Shown piece after piece: positions 1 to 7,449 of a stretch of 21,983 nucleotides of DNA. Position 1 is the stretch's first letter. Each line of letters starts with the position of its first letter. The notes under the pieces were generated by a model, which saw only the letters and a program-made list of their open reading frames with translations, was not told the origin of the DNA and searched no databases. The DNA is from Clostridia bacterium (lineage in GTDB: Bacteria > Bacillota > Clostridia > Oscillospirales > CAG-272). Location of the stretch: assembly GCA_017395885.1 (NCBI GenBank), contig JAFQNM010000099.1:1-21983 (forward strand), written 5' to 3'. A program made the position numbers and the translations under genes.

Positions 1-9
1 ACCCACGGG

Positions 10-101
10 ACCCATTTATGGGTAGTAAGTAACAATTGCACGGCTGGCAGGCCAATACTAAACGCACTTGTGCGTCGCCAGTAGTGTTTAGGGCTATGCC
101 C
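10..101. repeat. Cluster of short inverted repeats, non-coding
   Basis: Several small dyads lie in this stretch, with no convincing gene. ACCCA/TGGGT pairs at 10-14 and 19-23. GCC at 51-53 plus CTAAAC at 58-63 pairs with GTTTAG at 86-91 plus GGC at 92-94, with a 4-base bulge. Inside it CGCA (63-66) can pair with TGCG (71-74). GGGC at 91-94 can pair with GCCC at 98-101. The cluster lies downstream of the minus-strand TIR gene. It may be a structured repeat cut by the window edge; its function is unknown. Confidence 0.4.
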
Positions 102-110
102 GAAAATGAA

Positions 111-135
111 ATACCCCCCGTTTTACGGGGGGATA
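111..135 (-). terminator. GC-rich terminator-like hairpin after the TIR gene
   Basis: CCCCCCGT at 114-121 pairs with ACGGGGGG at 125-132 around a TTT loop. It sits 14 bases beyond the stop codon of the TIR gene. On the minus strand it is followed by an interrupted T-rich stretch (TATTTCATTTT), so it is an acceptable but not ideal intrinsic terminator. Confidence 0.6.
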
Positions 136-145
136 TTTATTGTGT

Positions 146-3088
146 TCATCCTATTAAGTTGTCGTCCTTATCGAATTCATTCTCCATTTCACGAATCAAC
201 TCACCGTTTTCATCATAAATTCTTGATTTATACGTGTAGTTACCGTTATCCTTGTATATGTATTCATGTGATGAGAATGATCCGTCAGAATAGTAATAGA
301 AACTAACGCGGCTCGTCAGATCTGCATCTTCTGAGAAAAATGAGGTGCTCTTTGAGGTGATCTCACCGTTTGAGTTGTAAATAGTGTTACCCATCCTTTC
401 GAGGTGGCCATTATCATTGTATTCATACTCCTGGGTGGCTGAGATTTTTTCGCTTTCGTCGTAGGAGTTTATGATCTTCAAGTAGCACAAACCGTCTTTG
501 TTATAAACATCTTCGGTAACAGATCCTATAATTCCACCGTCAATTTCCGTATAATAGGTTGAGGTCTTTTTTAGAAGAGTGTTTTGGTCGTCATAAGAAT
601 ACTCAATTTCACCATAGGGGTAATTATCGGGGCCGTAGTCTGTGAAATAAGCATGTGATATCAGACCTGAATCATTATAATAGTTCGTGCTTTCCGTAGC
701 CACCTCACCGTCCTCCGTATAGGTAGTGGAGGTGATGCTTTCAATCAATCCGGAGGAGTGATATTTGAAAACGGATTTGAAAACGAGATTACCGTTTTCA
801 TACTGGGTGCTCACCTTTTCACTTATAACGCCTCTGATATCGTAGGTGGTAATATGCCTGATAAGGAGAACGCCGTCGCTTGAATATGTGGAGGAGGTTT
901 CAATAAGCTGAGACTTTGCGGTGTACTCTGTGTCAAATTCAATATAATCTCCGTATATATTGCCGTCCTTGTCATAATTGGTCAGTGCGGAAACATACCC
1001 GTTCTGATAAAATATTTCAGACCTTGAGTAATTTTCGAAGTCGTTGGTTGAAAGGTAGTTTGTAGGTTTTCCTTTTTTGTCAAGATATTCGGTGGTCATC
1101 TCCGTGTAGAGACCGTAGCCGTAATCTATGGTAATAGCGTGGAAGCCGTGTGCTCCCTCAGGTCCCTTAAGGTCAGTGGGCTCTTCGTCCTCATCAAAGT
1201 AGGCCTCGTGTGTAAGCCTTCCAAGCTCGTCATATTCGTATTTAACCGAAGAAAATCCATGTCCGTAGTAGTCGGCAGGATCCTCGTCGCTGTCAAGATA
1301 AGTAATCTTTAGCGGTTGGCCGTAGCTGTTGTATTCGGTTAGCTCAATAGCATATCCGGCAATATTATCGCAAAGCTCACCGTCATCATCAAGAAACTCA
1401 TTTTTAATAACGAAGCCGTTTTCGTCGTATTCATAGGTAAGTACGGCATAGTTCACGTCATCAACCATAACAGGGTCTCCGTCCTCGTCTGCATAGGTTC
1501 TTGATGAAATGAGTCCGTTTTGATTGTACGTGTTAACAACAGTACAGTATGGGAGAATGTCAGAGGGGTCTCCGTTTTCATCGAATACACTGATAGAAAC
1601 AGTTAGTCCGCGCTCGTCATATTCGAACTCCTGAATAGCTCCGCCATAAGTCTCGCTAACAGTAATATCGCCGTTTTCATCGGTAAAAACTGTTTTAACT
1701 GTGTTGTGATTAGAGTCAAAGGTCCTTTCCGCACAGGCAAAGCCGTCGCTGTTGCAAATAAGCTCACCGTCAATTCCGTAATAGCTCAGCTCAACCATAT
1801 CGTTGCTTGAATCGAACTTGAAATCCTTGTAGTAAATGCCCTGAGAATTGGGCCTTCTGTTATAGTCGGCATCAAGGAAGTATTGCTTTTCAACACGGCC
1901 CAGCTCGTCAAGCTCAAATTCAAATCCAAACACAGAGGAGTCGTGTGCAAGCCTGTCCGAGGAATCTGCGTGGAAGGTGATCCTGGTAACGTAGCCCTCG
2001 TCATTGTATTCGTACTTAAAGCGTGAAATGCCCGTTCTTGCGCTTTCGTTGATATCGGTGAAGAGCGCAGATCCGTCTGCCTCATAGCCTGAGGGGATAA
2101 GATAAGAGCTTTCTCCGGCTTTTGGATGCTTCAGATCGGCAGCAGCAAGCTTTTCTCCGGAGTATTGGAGAGTAAAGTAGGGAATATCAAACTTGTTGTA
2201 GTAAGTAACAGCGCTGAGTGATCTATCTGTTGTATATTCAAAGCTGTAGCGTGCAGGCCTGTCTGAATAGATACCCGTAGCGGAGTGATCTTTAAGATTA
2301 CCGTAGGAATCTACGTGGGAAAGCTCAATTACCCGTCCTTCCTTTTTTGTTATAACGTAGTGAGAGGCGGATTTTTCGTATTCACTTCTTGAGAGCTTAT
2401 CTATTCCAACCGGAATACCGTTTTTCATAACGAAATCATGGTAGTGATAATCTCTCGGAATGAAGTGAAGGCCCAGCAGTATGGAAAGTGCCGCAACAGC
2501 GGTAGCTATGCCCGCCGTAGCAGCAGCTCTGAAGATCCGTCGCTTGCTGTCTCTGTCGCGAAGAACTGCATAATCGATCTTCAACAGACTTGAAATAACG
2601 TGAAGAAACAGCTCTCTTTCAGACTTGTACTGGCTTTTTCTGAGAGCAATGGGGGCTTTTTCTCCAAGGGCTCTGAAGGGCTCCGGCAGATAGCTTGTTG
2701 CAGGCCTCGTTCCGTCATCAAGAACGATGGGTATGATCCTCGTTGCAGGATCGACCCCCTCTGCTTCCTTAAGCCTTATAAAGGTTTCGATCTCAAAATT
2801 AACGTATTTGGGATCGCTTTTGAAAATAGCCTCGGAGCAGATAAGAATAAGATACTGAGACTGGCTCAGCTTTTTTTCCATTTCTTCGTAAAGAGGGTTG
2901 GAGGAGAAGTCTACCTCGTAAGCACAAAGAGGTGTAAGCCTTCTTTTTGAGCCTGTCCTTTTGCGAACGGAAACAGGAAGATTGTAGGACTCGATAAACT
3001 TCTGTATTTTAAGTGCAAATTTAGAGTCCGCTCCCTTGTGGCTGATGAATGCAACAAACGAAGCGAGCTTTCCTTTGTTATCGGACAT
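146..3088 (-). CDS. TIR-domain membrane protein with long YD-like repeat region
   Basis: This 980-residue protein has three parts. Residues about 10-170 form a bacterial TIR domain: a FISHKGAD strand at 14-21, the segment LILICSEA at 80-87, the block YVNFEIETF at 95-103 where E99 sits at the position of the catalytic NADase Glu, and IIPIVLDD at 118-125. Residues 185-210 are one hydrophobic segment preceded by a basic stretch (RDRDSKRR), which predicts N-in, C-out. Residues 211-980 are acidic repeats of the form Y-D-x-x-G...F-x-D-x-D-G-x-P. They start near residues 457, 490, 521, 554, 586, 619 and 656, a period of about 32-33 residues; looser repeats follow to the C-terminus. The ATG has a strong GGAGG (3096-3100) seven bases upstream. 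The gene follows the GNAT gene by 30 bases and is probably co-transcribed. Bacterial TIR domains act either as NAD-cleaving immune effectors or as scaffolds. A receptor-like role is inference, and the repeats could bind a surface or cell-wall ligand. Confidence 0.85.
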   Translation of the reverse strand: MSDNKGKLASFVAFISHKGADSKFALKIQKFIESYNLPVSVRKRTGSKRRLTPLCAYEVDFSSNPLYEEMEKKLSQSQYLILICSEAIFKSDPKYVNFEIETFIRLKEAEGVDPATRIIPIVLDDGTRPATSYLPEPFRALGEKAPIALRKSQYKSERELFLHVISSLLKIDYAVLRDRDSKRRIFRAAATAGIATAVAALSILLGLHFIPRDYHYHDFVMKNGIPVGIDKLSRSEYEKSASHYVITKKEGRVIELSHVDSYGNLKDHSATGIYSDRPARYSFEYTTDRSLSAVTYYNKFDIPYFTLQYSGEKLAAADLKHPKAGESSYLIPSGYEADGSALFTDINESARTGISRFKYEYNDEGYVTRITFHADSSDRLAHDSSVFGFEFELDELGRVEKQYFLDADYNRRPNSQGIYYKDFKFDSSNDMVELSYYGIDGELICNSDGFACAERTFDSNHNTVKTVFTDENGDITVSETYGGAIQEFEYDERGLTVSISVFDENGDPSDILPYCTVVNTYNQNGLISSRTYADEDGDPVMVDDVNYAVLTYEYDENGFVIKNEFLDDDGELCDNIAGYAIELTEYNSYGQPLKITYLDSDEDPADYYGHGFSSVKYEYDELGRLTHEAYFDEDEEPTDLKGPEGAHGFHAITIDYGYGLYTEMTTEYLDKKGKPTNYLSTNDFENYSRSEIFYQNGYVSALTNYDKDGNIYGDYIEFDTEYTAKSQLIETSSTYSSDGVLLIRHITTYDIRGVISEKVSTQYENGNLVFKSVFKYHSSGLIESITSTTYTEDGEVATESTNYYNDSGLISHAYFTDYGPDNYPYGEIEYSYDDQNTLLKKTSTYYTEIDGGIIGSVTEDVYNKDGLCYLKIINSYDESEKISATQEYEYNDNGHLERMGNTIYNSNGEITSKSTSFFSEDADLTSRVSFYYYSDGSFSSHEYIYKDNGNYTYKSRIYDENGELIREMENEFDKDDNLIG

Positions 3089-3118
3089 ATAGAAACCTCC
3101 AAAAAACGTGTAGGGATG

Positions 3119-3694
3119 TTATTTTGATCGCATAGCCTTGTATTCGGTGTCAAGAATCGAGCAGGTGCCAACGTCAACGTATCGGCCCTTGATATAAAGG
3201 CTCTGTCGGCGCACTCCCTCAAAGGTCATACCGCACTTTTCCATCACCCTGCGAGATGCATCGTTTCCTATCATATACCTGGACTCGATACGCCGCAAAC
3301 CCAGCTCCTCAAATCCAAAGCGTATAACCCGCATAGCGGCCTCAGTTGCATATCCCTGACCGTGGTAATGAGAGGAAATAACGTATCCCATCTCTCCGCA
3401 AAGGTTGTATTCGTCAAGAGCGGTAAAGCCGCAGGTACCGATCATTTTTTCGGATAGGGTAACAGCCCAGTCAAAAAACTTTCCGGCACGGTACTGGCTC
3501 TGAACGTAGGATAGGTATTTGGCTGTGTATCCCAAATCAGGGTGGGGCTCCCAGGTGAGAAAACGGGTAAGCTCAGGATCTGAGGAAAATTCAAACATAT
3601 CGCACCGGTCAGCCTTTTCTATTTTTCTCAGTTTAAGCCGTTCAGTAACCAGAACGGGAGGGGAGCGGAATATATCCTTTATGCTAAGATCCAT
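3119..3694 (-). CDS. GNAT family N-acetyltransferase (RimJ/RimL-like)
   Basis: This 191-residue acetyltransferase probably transfers an acetyl group from acetyl-CoA to an amine; the substrate cannot be read from the sequence. The N-terminus has the RimJ/RimL-type opening TERLKLRKIEKAD (residues 17-29). The acetyl-CoA loop is GQGYATEA at 112-119, followed by the usual helix, and NDASRRVMEKCGM at 144-156 is the typical motif near the active site. I chose the ATG at 3694 because it has GAGG seven bases upstream and a promoter ending just ahead of it. The open frame runs 30 codons further upstream, but that extension overlaps the promoter and is unlike the family. It is the first gene of a two-gene unit with the TIR protein. 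Whether it modifies that protein or is simply co-located is unknown. Confidence 0.85.
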   Translation of the reverse strand: MDLSIKDIFRSPPVLVTERLKLRKIEKADRCDMFEFSSDPELTRFLTWEPHPDLGYTAKYLSYVQSQYRAGKFFDWAVTLSEKMIGTCGFTALDEYNLCGEMGYVISSHYHGQGYATEAAMRVIRFGFEELGLRRIESRYMIGNDASRRVMEKCGMTFEGVRRQSLYIKGRYVDVGTCSILDTEYKAMRSK

Positions 3695-3716
3695 ATAATA
3701 CCTCACTATAAATGTA

Positions 3717-3745
3717 AGTATACCATTAAAATTAATTTTTTGCAA
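3717..3745 (-). promoter_or_regulatory. Sigma-A promoter of the GNAT-TIR unit
   Basis: Read on the minus strand, TTGCAA (3740-3745) and TATACT (3717-3722) are separated by exactly 17 bases. Transcription would start near 3710, giving a leader of about 16 bases that contains the GAGG of the GNAT gene. Confidence 0.7.
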
Positions 3746-3771
3746 TAGGGAGAAAAAAATCATTCTATCTG

Positions 3772-3800
3772 TTGATGTATTCACAAATTAGTGGTACAAT
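3772..3800 (+). promoter_or_regulatory. Sigma-A promoter of the proC unit
   Basis: TTGATG (3772-3777) and TACAAT (3795-3800) are separated by 17 bases. The predicted transcription start near 3807 makes the ATG at 3814 almost leaderless and supports translation from the ATG at 3832. Confidence 0.7.
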
Positions 3801-3831
3801 ATAGTGAATAACTATGAAAGAGCGAAGAATA

Positions 3832-4644
3832 ATGAGAAAAACGCTTGCAGTTCTCGGCGCAGGAAATATGGGCCTTGCCATAACGGATGGTATTTTAAGG
3901 TGTGGCTTTATTCCCGCTGAGAATATAATACTTGTTCGCAGAAGCACGGAAAGGCTTGAGAACTACCGTTCTCTAGGCTGTAAGGTGTGCACTGATATGA
4001 GAGAGGCGGCAACGGAGGCAGACGTGCTTTTGCTTGCATTAAAGCCCCAGATGATGGAGCTCATATATGAAGCAGCAGCCCCGGTCAGCTTTGGAAAGCT
4101 TGTGGTTTCAATAGCTGCAGGCATAAAAACGGAAGCTATAGAAAAAAGGCTTTCCGGTTCGTTTGTGGTAAGAGCAATGCCAAACACTCCTCTTACCGTA
4201 GGGGAAGGAGTAACGGAGATATGCAGAGGAAAAAATGTCTCAGATGAGGACTTTTCCTTTGCAAAGGGTCTGTTTGCAGGATCGGGAATAACTGTTGAAT
4301 GCAGTGAATGTGATATTAATGCATTCACAGCCTTAACATCCAGTGCCGTTGCATATTTTGCTGCCGTTGAGCAGGCAATGTGCAGCTGGGCAGAGGAGAA
4401 CGGCCTTCAGAGCTATGATAAGCAAACCATATGCGACCTGGTTTCAAAAACTGCAATGGGCACCGCAAAGCTTTTGTATGAAAAAAAGATGAGCCCTGCT
4501 GATCTGATAAGATCGGTTGCATCACCAAACGGAACTACCGAGCGTGCCTTAAAGGTGTTTGAGGAGCAGGGACTTAACAGTATTTTTGATAAGGCAATGA
4601 CAGCCTGTGCTGAAAGAGCCGAGGAGCTTTCGAATATAAAGTGA
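3832..4644 (+). CDS. proC: Pyrroline-5-carboxylate reductase (divergent ProC)
   Basis: ProC reduces 1-pyrroline-5-carboxylate to proline with NAD(P)H in the cytoplasm. From the ATG at 3832 the protein has 270 residues, the usual length. The nucleotide-binding motif GAGNMG is at residues 10-14 and beyond, SIAAGIK at 93-99 and RAMPNTP at 114-120. The C-terminal dimer domain carries SPNGTTERAL at 231-240. The normally conserved GSGPAY segment reads TSSAVAY (169-175), so this is a divergent copy and a related reductase cannot be excluded. An earlier ATG at 3814 lies only a few bases after the predicted transcription start and lacks a ribosome binding site. The one at 3832 has a modest purine-rich site and gives the usual family N-terminus. 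It heads a unit with two downstream membrane-protein genes. Confidence 0.85.
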   Translation: MRKTLAVLGAGNMGLAITDGILRCGFIPAENIILVRRSTERLENYRSLGCKVCTDMREAATEADVLLLALKPQMMELIYEAAAPVSFGKLVVSIAAGIKTEAIEKRLSGSFVVRAMPNTPLTVGEGVTEICRGKNVSDEDFSFAKGLFAGSGITVECSECDINAFTALTSSAVAYFAAVEQAMCSWAEENGLQSYDKQTICDLVSKTAMGTAKLLYEKKMSPADLIRSVASPNGTTERALKVFEEQGLNSIFDKAMTACAERAEELSNIK

Positions 4645-4692
4645 TATAAAATGCTCTCTGTGCATAAAGTATATAAAAAACGGAGAGCTGTA

Positions 4693-5199
4693 ATGACCGA
4701 TATCACTGTTTATCATTCAAGAATAATCCGCTTCAGAGCCATCCTTGGCACGGCGATCATAGCCGCACTGTGCCTCGGTGTAATTGTTGGGGGAGAGCTG
4801 CAAACGGTTGAAAGCTGCATAATAGTCCCAAGACCCACCTTTTCAGAGCATTCATTTTTTTCGGCAGCTGTCAGAATATGCATATGGGATATGGTATGCT
4901 TTTGGGTTCTCAGCCTGCCCCTGAATAAGAGCCTCAGGGTAGCATCAAGCACCGTGTTGTTTTTCTTTAGAGGAGCGGTGATCGGAAGCGTGTGGAGAAC
5001 GTTTTTTGAGAACACTGTTTCCAATGGGGCGACAGGCATTCTTGGGGCATATCTTGCAGTTACGTTGCTTTGTATTATCTATGACGGATATTTGAATACG
5101 GGGGGAGAAAAGAGTGGCCTTTGCCGTTTAATATCCTGCCTTGCAGTGACGGGCGCCGCTGCAGTTATCAGAATAATGCCAATGCTGCTATACAAATAA
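4693..5199 (+). CDS. Hypothetical integral membrane protein
   Basis: I do not recognise a family for this 168-residue protein. It has about five hydrophobic segments: one near the N-terminus after a basic RIIRFR stretch, one or two around FFSAAVRICIWDMVCFWVL, then a glycine-containing FFFRGAVIGSVW segment, an alanine/leucine-rich segment around LGAYLAVTLLCII, and a C-terminal one. The order, and an RGAVIG segment near the middle, faintly recall SpoIIM-type proteins, but too weakly to name it. The start at 4693 is preferred because GGAGA lies six bases upstream; the frame extends 14 codons further without a good site. The gene begins 48 bases after proC and ends 24 bases before the DUF624 gene, consistent with one transcript. 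Confidence 0.7.
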   Translation: MTDITVYHSRIIRFRAILGTAIIAALCLGVIVGGELQTVESCIIVPRPTFSEHSFFSAAVRICIWDMVCFWVLSLPLNKSLRVASSTVLFFFRGAVIGSVWRTFFENTVSNGATGILGAYLAVTLLCIIYDGYLNTGGEKSGLCRLISCLAVTGAAAVIRIMPMLLYK

Positions 5200-5223
5200 G
5201 AATAGAAAAATTCGGAGATACCA

Positions 5224-6264
5224 ATGGGAAAGAAGTACGAAAATATAAACGACTACAGCGAAGAGCTGGAAAAGAAAAAGAAAAAACGAATGACCCTCAA
5301 TCCCTTTGAGAATATGTTCACAAAGGACGGAAAGGGTGTGGAGAAGGATGAGATACAGGTTCTTGATAAGCCTGATCTCGGAAATTTTTTTAAGTTGCTT
5401 TTCAGAAAGCTGAACCATATTTTTTCCGTTAACATCCTTTTGATATGCGGAAATTTTCCCATATTCTTTATGCTTTTCGCATATGCATATACAACGGTTG
5501 ATATATTGGGTCCATCCTCTCAGATATATCCCCTTGTGAGAGGAGTATCATATTTTGATAATTCTCCAACGGTAATGACCCTTCTTGGAATATTCGGTAA
5601 TCAGGATTCCAGATTTCTGCCCACAACTGCAACGTATATTTTCTGGGGACTGACAGCACTTGTGTTTTTTACCTTCGGTCTTGTTAACGTAGGAACAACG
5701 TACATCAACAGAAACCTTCTTCGCGGAGAGCCCGTATTTATAATGAGCGATTTCTGGTATGCTATCAAACGCAACTGGAAGCAGGCTCTTGGCTTTGGAA
5801 TAATGGACCTTCTTATGATCGTCATTCTTGTATATGACATTATGTATTACCGTGCAAGACTTGCAGTTGGCGGCCTGTTTATGACGATGTACGTGGTAGG
5901 CTACGGAATGGCAATAATATACAGCTTCTTGAGAGTATATGCATACCTTATGATAGTAACATTTGATATGAAGCTCTCAAAGATACTTAAGAACAGCCTT
6001 TATTTTTCTGTGCTCGGAATCAAGAGAAACGCACTTGCCCTTCTCGGAACAATAGTACTGATAGTGCTGGACTACCTGCTCATCAGAATATTCACTCCCA
6101 TTGGATTGATCATACCCTTTATCATCCTGTTCGGACTTGTGCAGTTTATGTTCATATATGCAGCCTTCCCGAAGATCAAGCAGATCATGATCGACCCATA
6201 TTACAGAGAGGTAGAAAACTCAAAGCAGCCTGAAGAGGAAGCAGAAGAGCCGGAAGAAGCATAA
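5224..6264 (+). CDS. DUF624 (YesL-like) membrane protein
   Basis: This 346-residue protein fits the DUF624/YesL family, whose molecular role is not established. Family members often lie near ABC sugar transporters, but none is visible here. After a charged N-terminal tail with a run of lysines (residues 16-21), a hydrophobic segment begins near residue 67. Further membrane segments follow, with the polar family signature around FWYAIKRNWKQAL in a cytoplasmic loop. The C-terminus is a very acidic, Glu-rich tail. The start has GGAG at 5214-5217. It is the last gene of the proC unit. Its TAA stop overlaps the edge of the hairpin element at 6265, and the terminator at 6408-6443 inside that element is the likely end of the transcript. 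Confidence 0.75.
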   Translation: MGKKYENINDYSEELEKKKKKRMTLNPFENMFTKDGKGVEKDEIQVLDKPDLGNFFKLLFRKLNHIFSVNILLICGNFPIFFMLFAYAYTTVDILGPSSQIYPLVRGVSYFDNSPTVMTLLGIFGNQDSRFLPTTATYIFWGLTALVFFTFGLVNVGTTYINRNLLRGEPVFIMSDFWYAIKRNWKQALGFGIMDLLMIVILVYDIMYYRARLAVGGLFMTMYVVGYGMAIIYSFLRVYAYLMIVTFDMKLSKILKNSLYFSVLGIKRNALALLGTIVLIVLDYLLIRIFTPIGLIIPFIILFGLVQFMFIYAAFPKIKQIMIDPYYREVENSKQPEEEAEEPEEA

Positions 6265-6563
6265 TAAAAGGCCCCTTAGTAGGTTGGTCTTATGAAAAGA
6301 CCAACCTACAATGATATCAATTTGCAAAGCAAATTGGTGAAATACGTCTGACGACGTGTGAAATAGGCTTCGCCTATGTAATATTTTCTTCGAAAATATT
6401 AAGGAACAAAAATACTCCGTTGTTTTTCAACGGAGTATTTTTTACTTGCGTCAGCAATATTTCACATTTCCGTAGGAAATATATCATATTCCCTGAAGGG
6501 AATATATCATTGGGAGCTTGCGGTAATCCCTTACCGCAACTCCCTTTATCAGGGGGCCTTTTA
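6265..6563. repeat. Multi-hairpin intergenic element with terminal inverted repeats
   Basis: The gap between the DUF624 gene and ispE holds no gene but is filled with dyads. Its ends are a perfect 11-base inverted repeat, TAAAAGGCCCC (6265-6275) and GGGGCCTTTTA (6553-6563). Inside, stems lie at 6279-6309 (13 bp), 6318-6336 (8 bp), 6344-6357 (5 bp), 6363-6377 (6 bp), 6380-6400 (9 bp), 6408-6442 (15 bp), 6446-6457 (4 bp), 6466-6480 (6 bp), 6486-6505 (8 bp) and 6512-6544 (9 plus 5 bp with a bulge). Linkers on the left (ATGATAT, GTGAAAT twice) recur as inverted copies on the right (ATTTCAC, ATATCAT twice). This looks like a MITE-like or REP-like repeat, but no second copy exists in the window to prove mobility. 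Confidence 0.7.
6408..6443. terminator. Bidirectional terminator between DUF624 gene and ispE
   Basis: A perfect 15-bp stem (6408-6422 with 6428-6442) around a five-T loop has a run of T on the 3' side in both directions. It can end the plus-strand proC transcript and the minus-strand ispE transcript. It forms the centre of the hairpin element. Confidence 0.85.
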
Positions 6564-6570
6564 AGCTTTG

Positions 6571-7431
6571 TCATACAGTTTCGCAAACGAAAGCACGTGC
6601 GCCGAATTTTCTGATGGCGCTTGCGGCATTGTTGGCTGAGGATGTATCCTTAAAGAAACCGAAAACGGCAGGTCCGCTGCCGCTCATCATAGCAAGGTCG
6701 GCGCCGCATTCCAGAAGAATATCCTTTTGTGCCTTTGCTGTTGAATGGGTAGGTAGAATTACGTCCTCAAAAATATTGTATGCACGGCTGAAGAGGGCTC
6801 CAACGTTGCCGCTTCTGAGAGCATGAACAACAGCGGGAAAATCTCCGTGGCGCTCGTTTACTCTTTCGCGGTAGAGCTCATCAATAAACGAATAGGCTTT
6901 CGGGGTGGATACGCCCTCGCCGCCCCTCGTAATCAGGAGAGTCATACCTTTAAGCGCAGGCAGAGGAGTCATGATCTCACCGAGACCCTCACAAAGGGCA
7001 CATCCGCCCAGTATGCAGAACGGAACGTCAGCTCCGAGCGACTTACCAAGCTCAAGAAGCTGCTCTTTGGTAAGAGGCTCGTCAAAAAGAGTATTGAGCG
7101 CCTTGAGAGTTGCAGCAGCATCGGTGCTTCCTCCTGCAAGTCCGCTTGCAACGGGGATATGCTTTTCAATGTGAATGTGGGCTCCGCTATTGATGCCGGT
7201 GGCGTCAAAAAAGGCTGCAGCAGCCTTGTAGGCAATGTTTTTTTCGTTAGTGGGAACGTGAGGAAAATTTGATGAAAGGAGAATATCTTTGTCTCTCAGC
7301 TCAACCGTGACCAGATCGCAGAGAGATACTGTGTGCATTATGCTTTCAATATCGTGATATCCGTTTTCACGGCGATTGACAACGTCCAGATAAAGATTGA
7401 TCTTTGCGGGAGCATTTACGGTGATTTTCAT
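6571..7431 (-). CDS. ispE: 4-diphosphocytidyl-2-C-methyl-D-erythritol kinase
   Basis: IspE phosphorylates CDP-methylerythritol with ATP in the MEP route to isoprenoid precursors. The 286-residue length is normal. GHMP-kinase features are clear: PAKINLYLDV at residues 8-17 with K10 as the usual active-site lysine, the phosphate-binding loop PVASGLAGGSTDAA at 93-106, GADVPF at 133-138 with D135 as the likely catalytic aspartate, and SGSGPAVFG at 250-258. AAGGA precedes the ATG. The gene starts 18 bases after the DUF362/ferredoxin gene ends, so the two are likely co-transcribed from the promoter at 8644-8672. Confidence 0.96.
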   Translation of the reverse strand: MKITVNAPAKINLYLDVVNRRENGYHDIESIMHTVSLCDLVTVELRDKDILLSSNFPHVPTNEKNIAYKAAAAFFDATGINSGAHIHIEKHIPVASGLAGGSTDAAATLKALNTLFDEPLTKEQLLELGKSLGADVPFCILGGCALCEGLGEIMTPLPALKGMTLLITRGGEGVSTPKAYSFIDELYRERVNERHGDFPAVVHALRSGNVGALFSRAYNIFEDVILPTHSTAKAQKDILLECGADLAMMSGSGPAVFGFFKDTSSANNAASAIRKFGARAFVCETV

Positions 7432-7449
7432 ATGATCGTTCCTTTCATA

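Noticed and set aside
51..94. Integron attC-like site (CTAAAC...GTTTAG with an inner hairpin)
   Set aside because: The outer boxes do not match the RYYYAAC/GTTRRRY consensus, the span of about 36-44 bases is too short, and there is no integrase or cassette series.
2600..2950. 116-codon open frame on the plus strand inside the TIR gene
   Set aside because: It is antisense to the conserved TIR domain and has no start signal or family resemblance.
6265..6563. CRISPR array
   Set aside because: The repeated units are inverted hairpins with different stem sequences, not direct repeats with regular spacers, and no cas gene is near.
6823..7272. 149-codon open frame on the plus strand inside ispE
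   Set aside because: It is antisense to the conserved GHMP-kinase motifs of ispE and has no domain or start signal.
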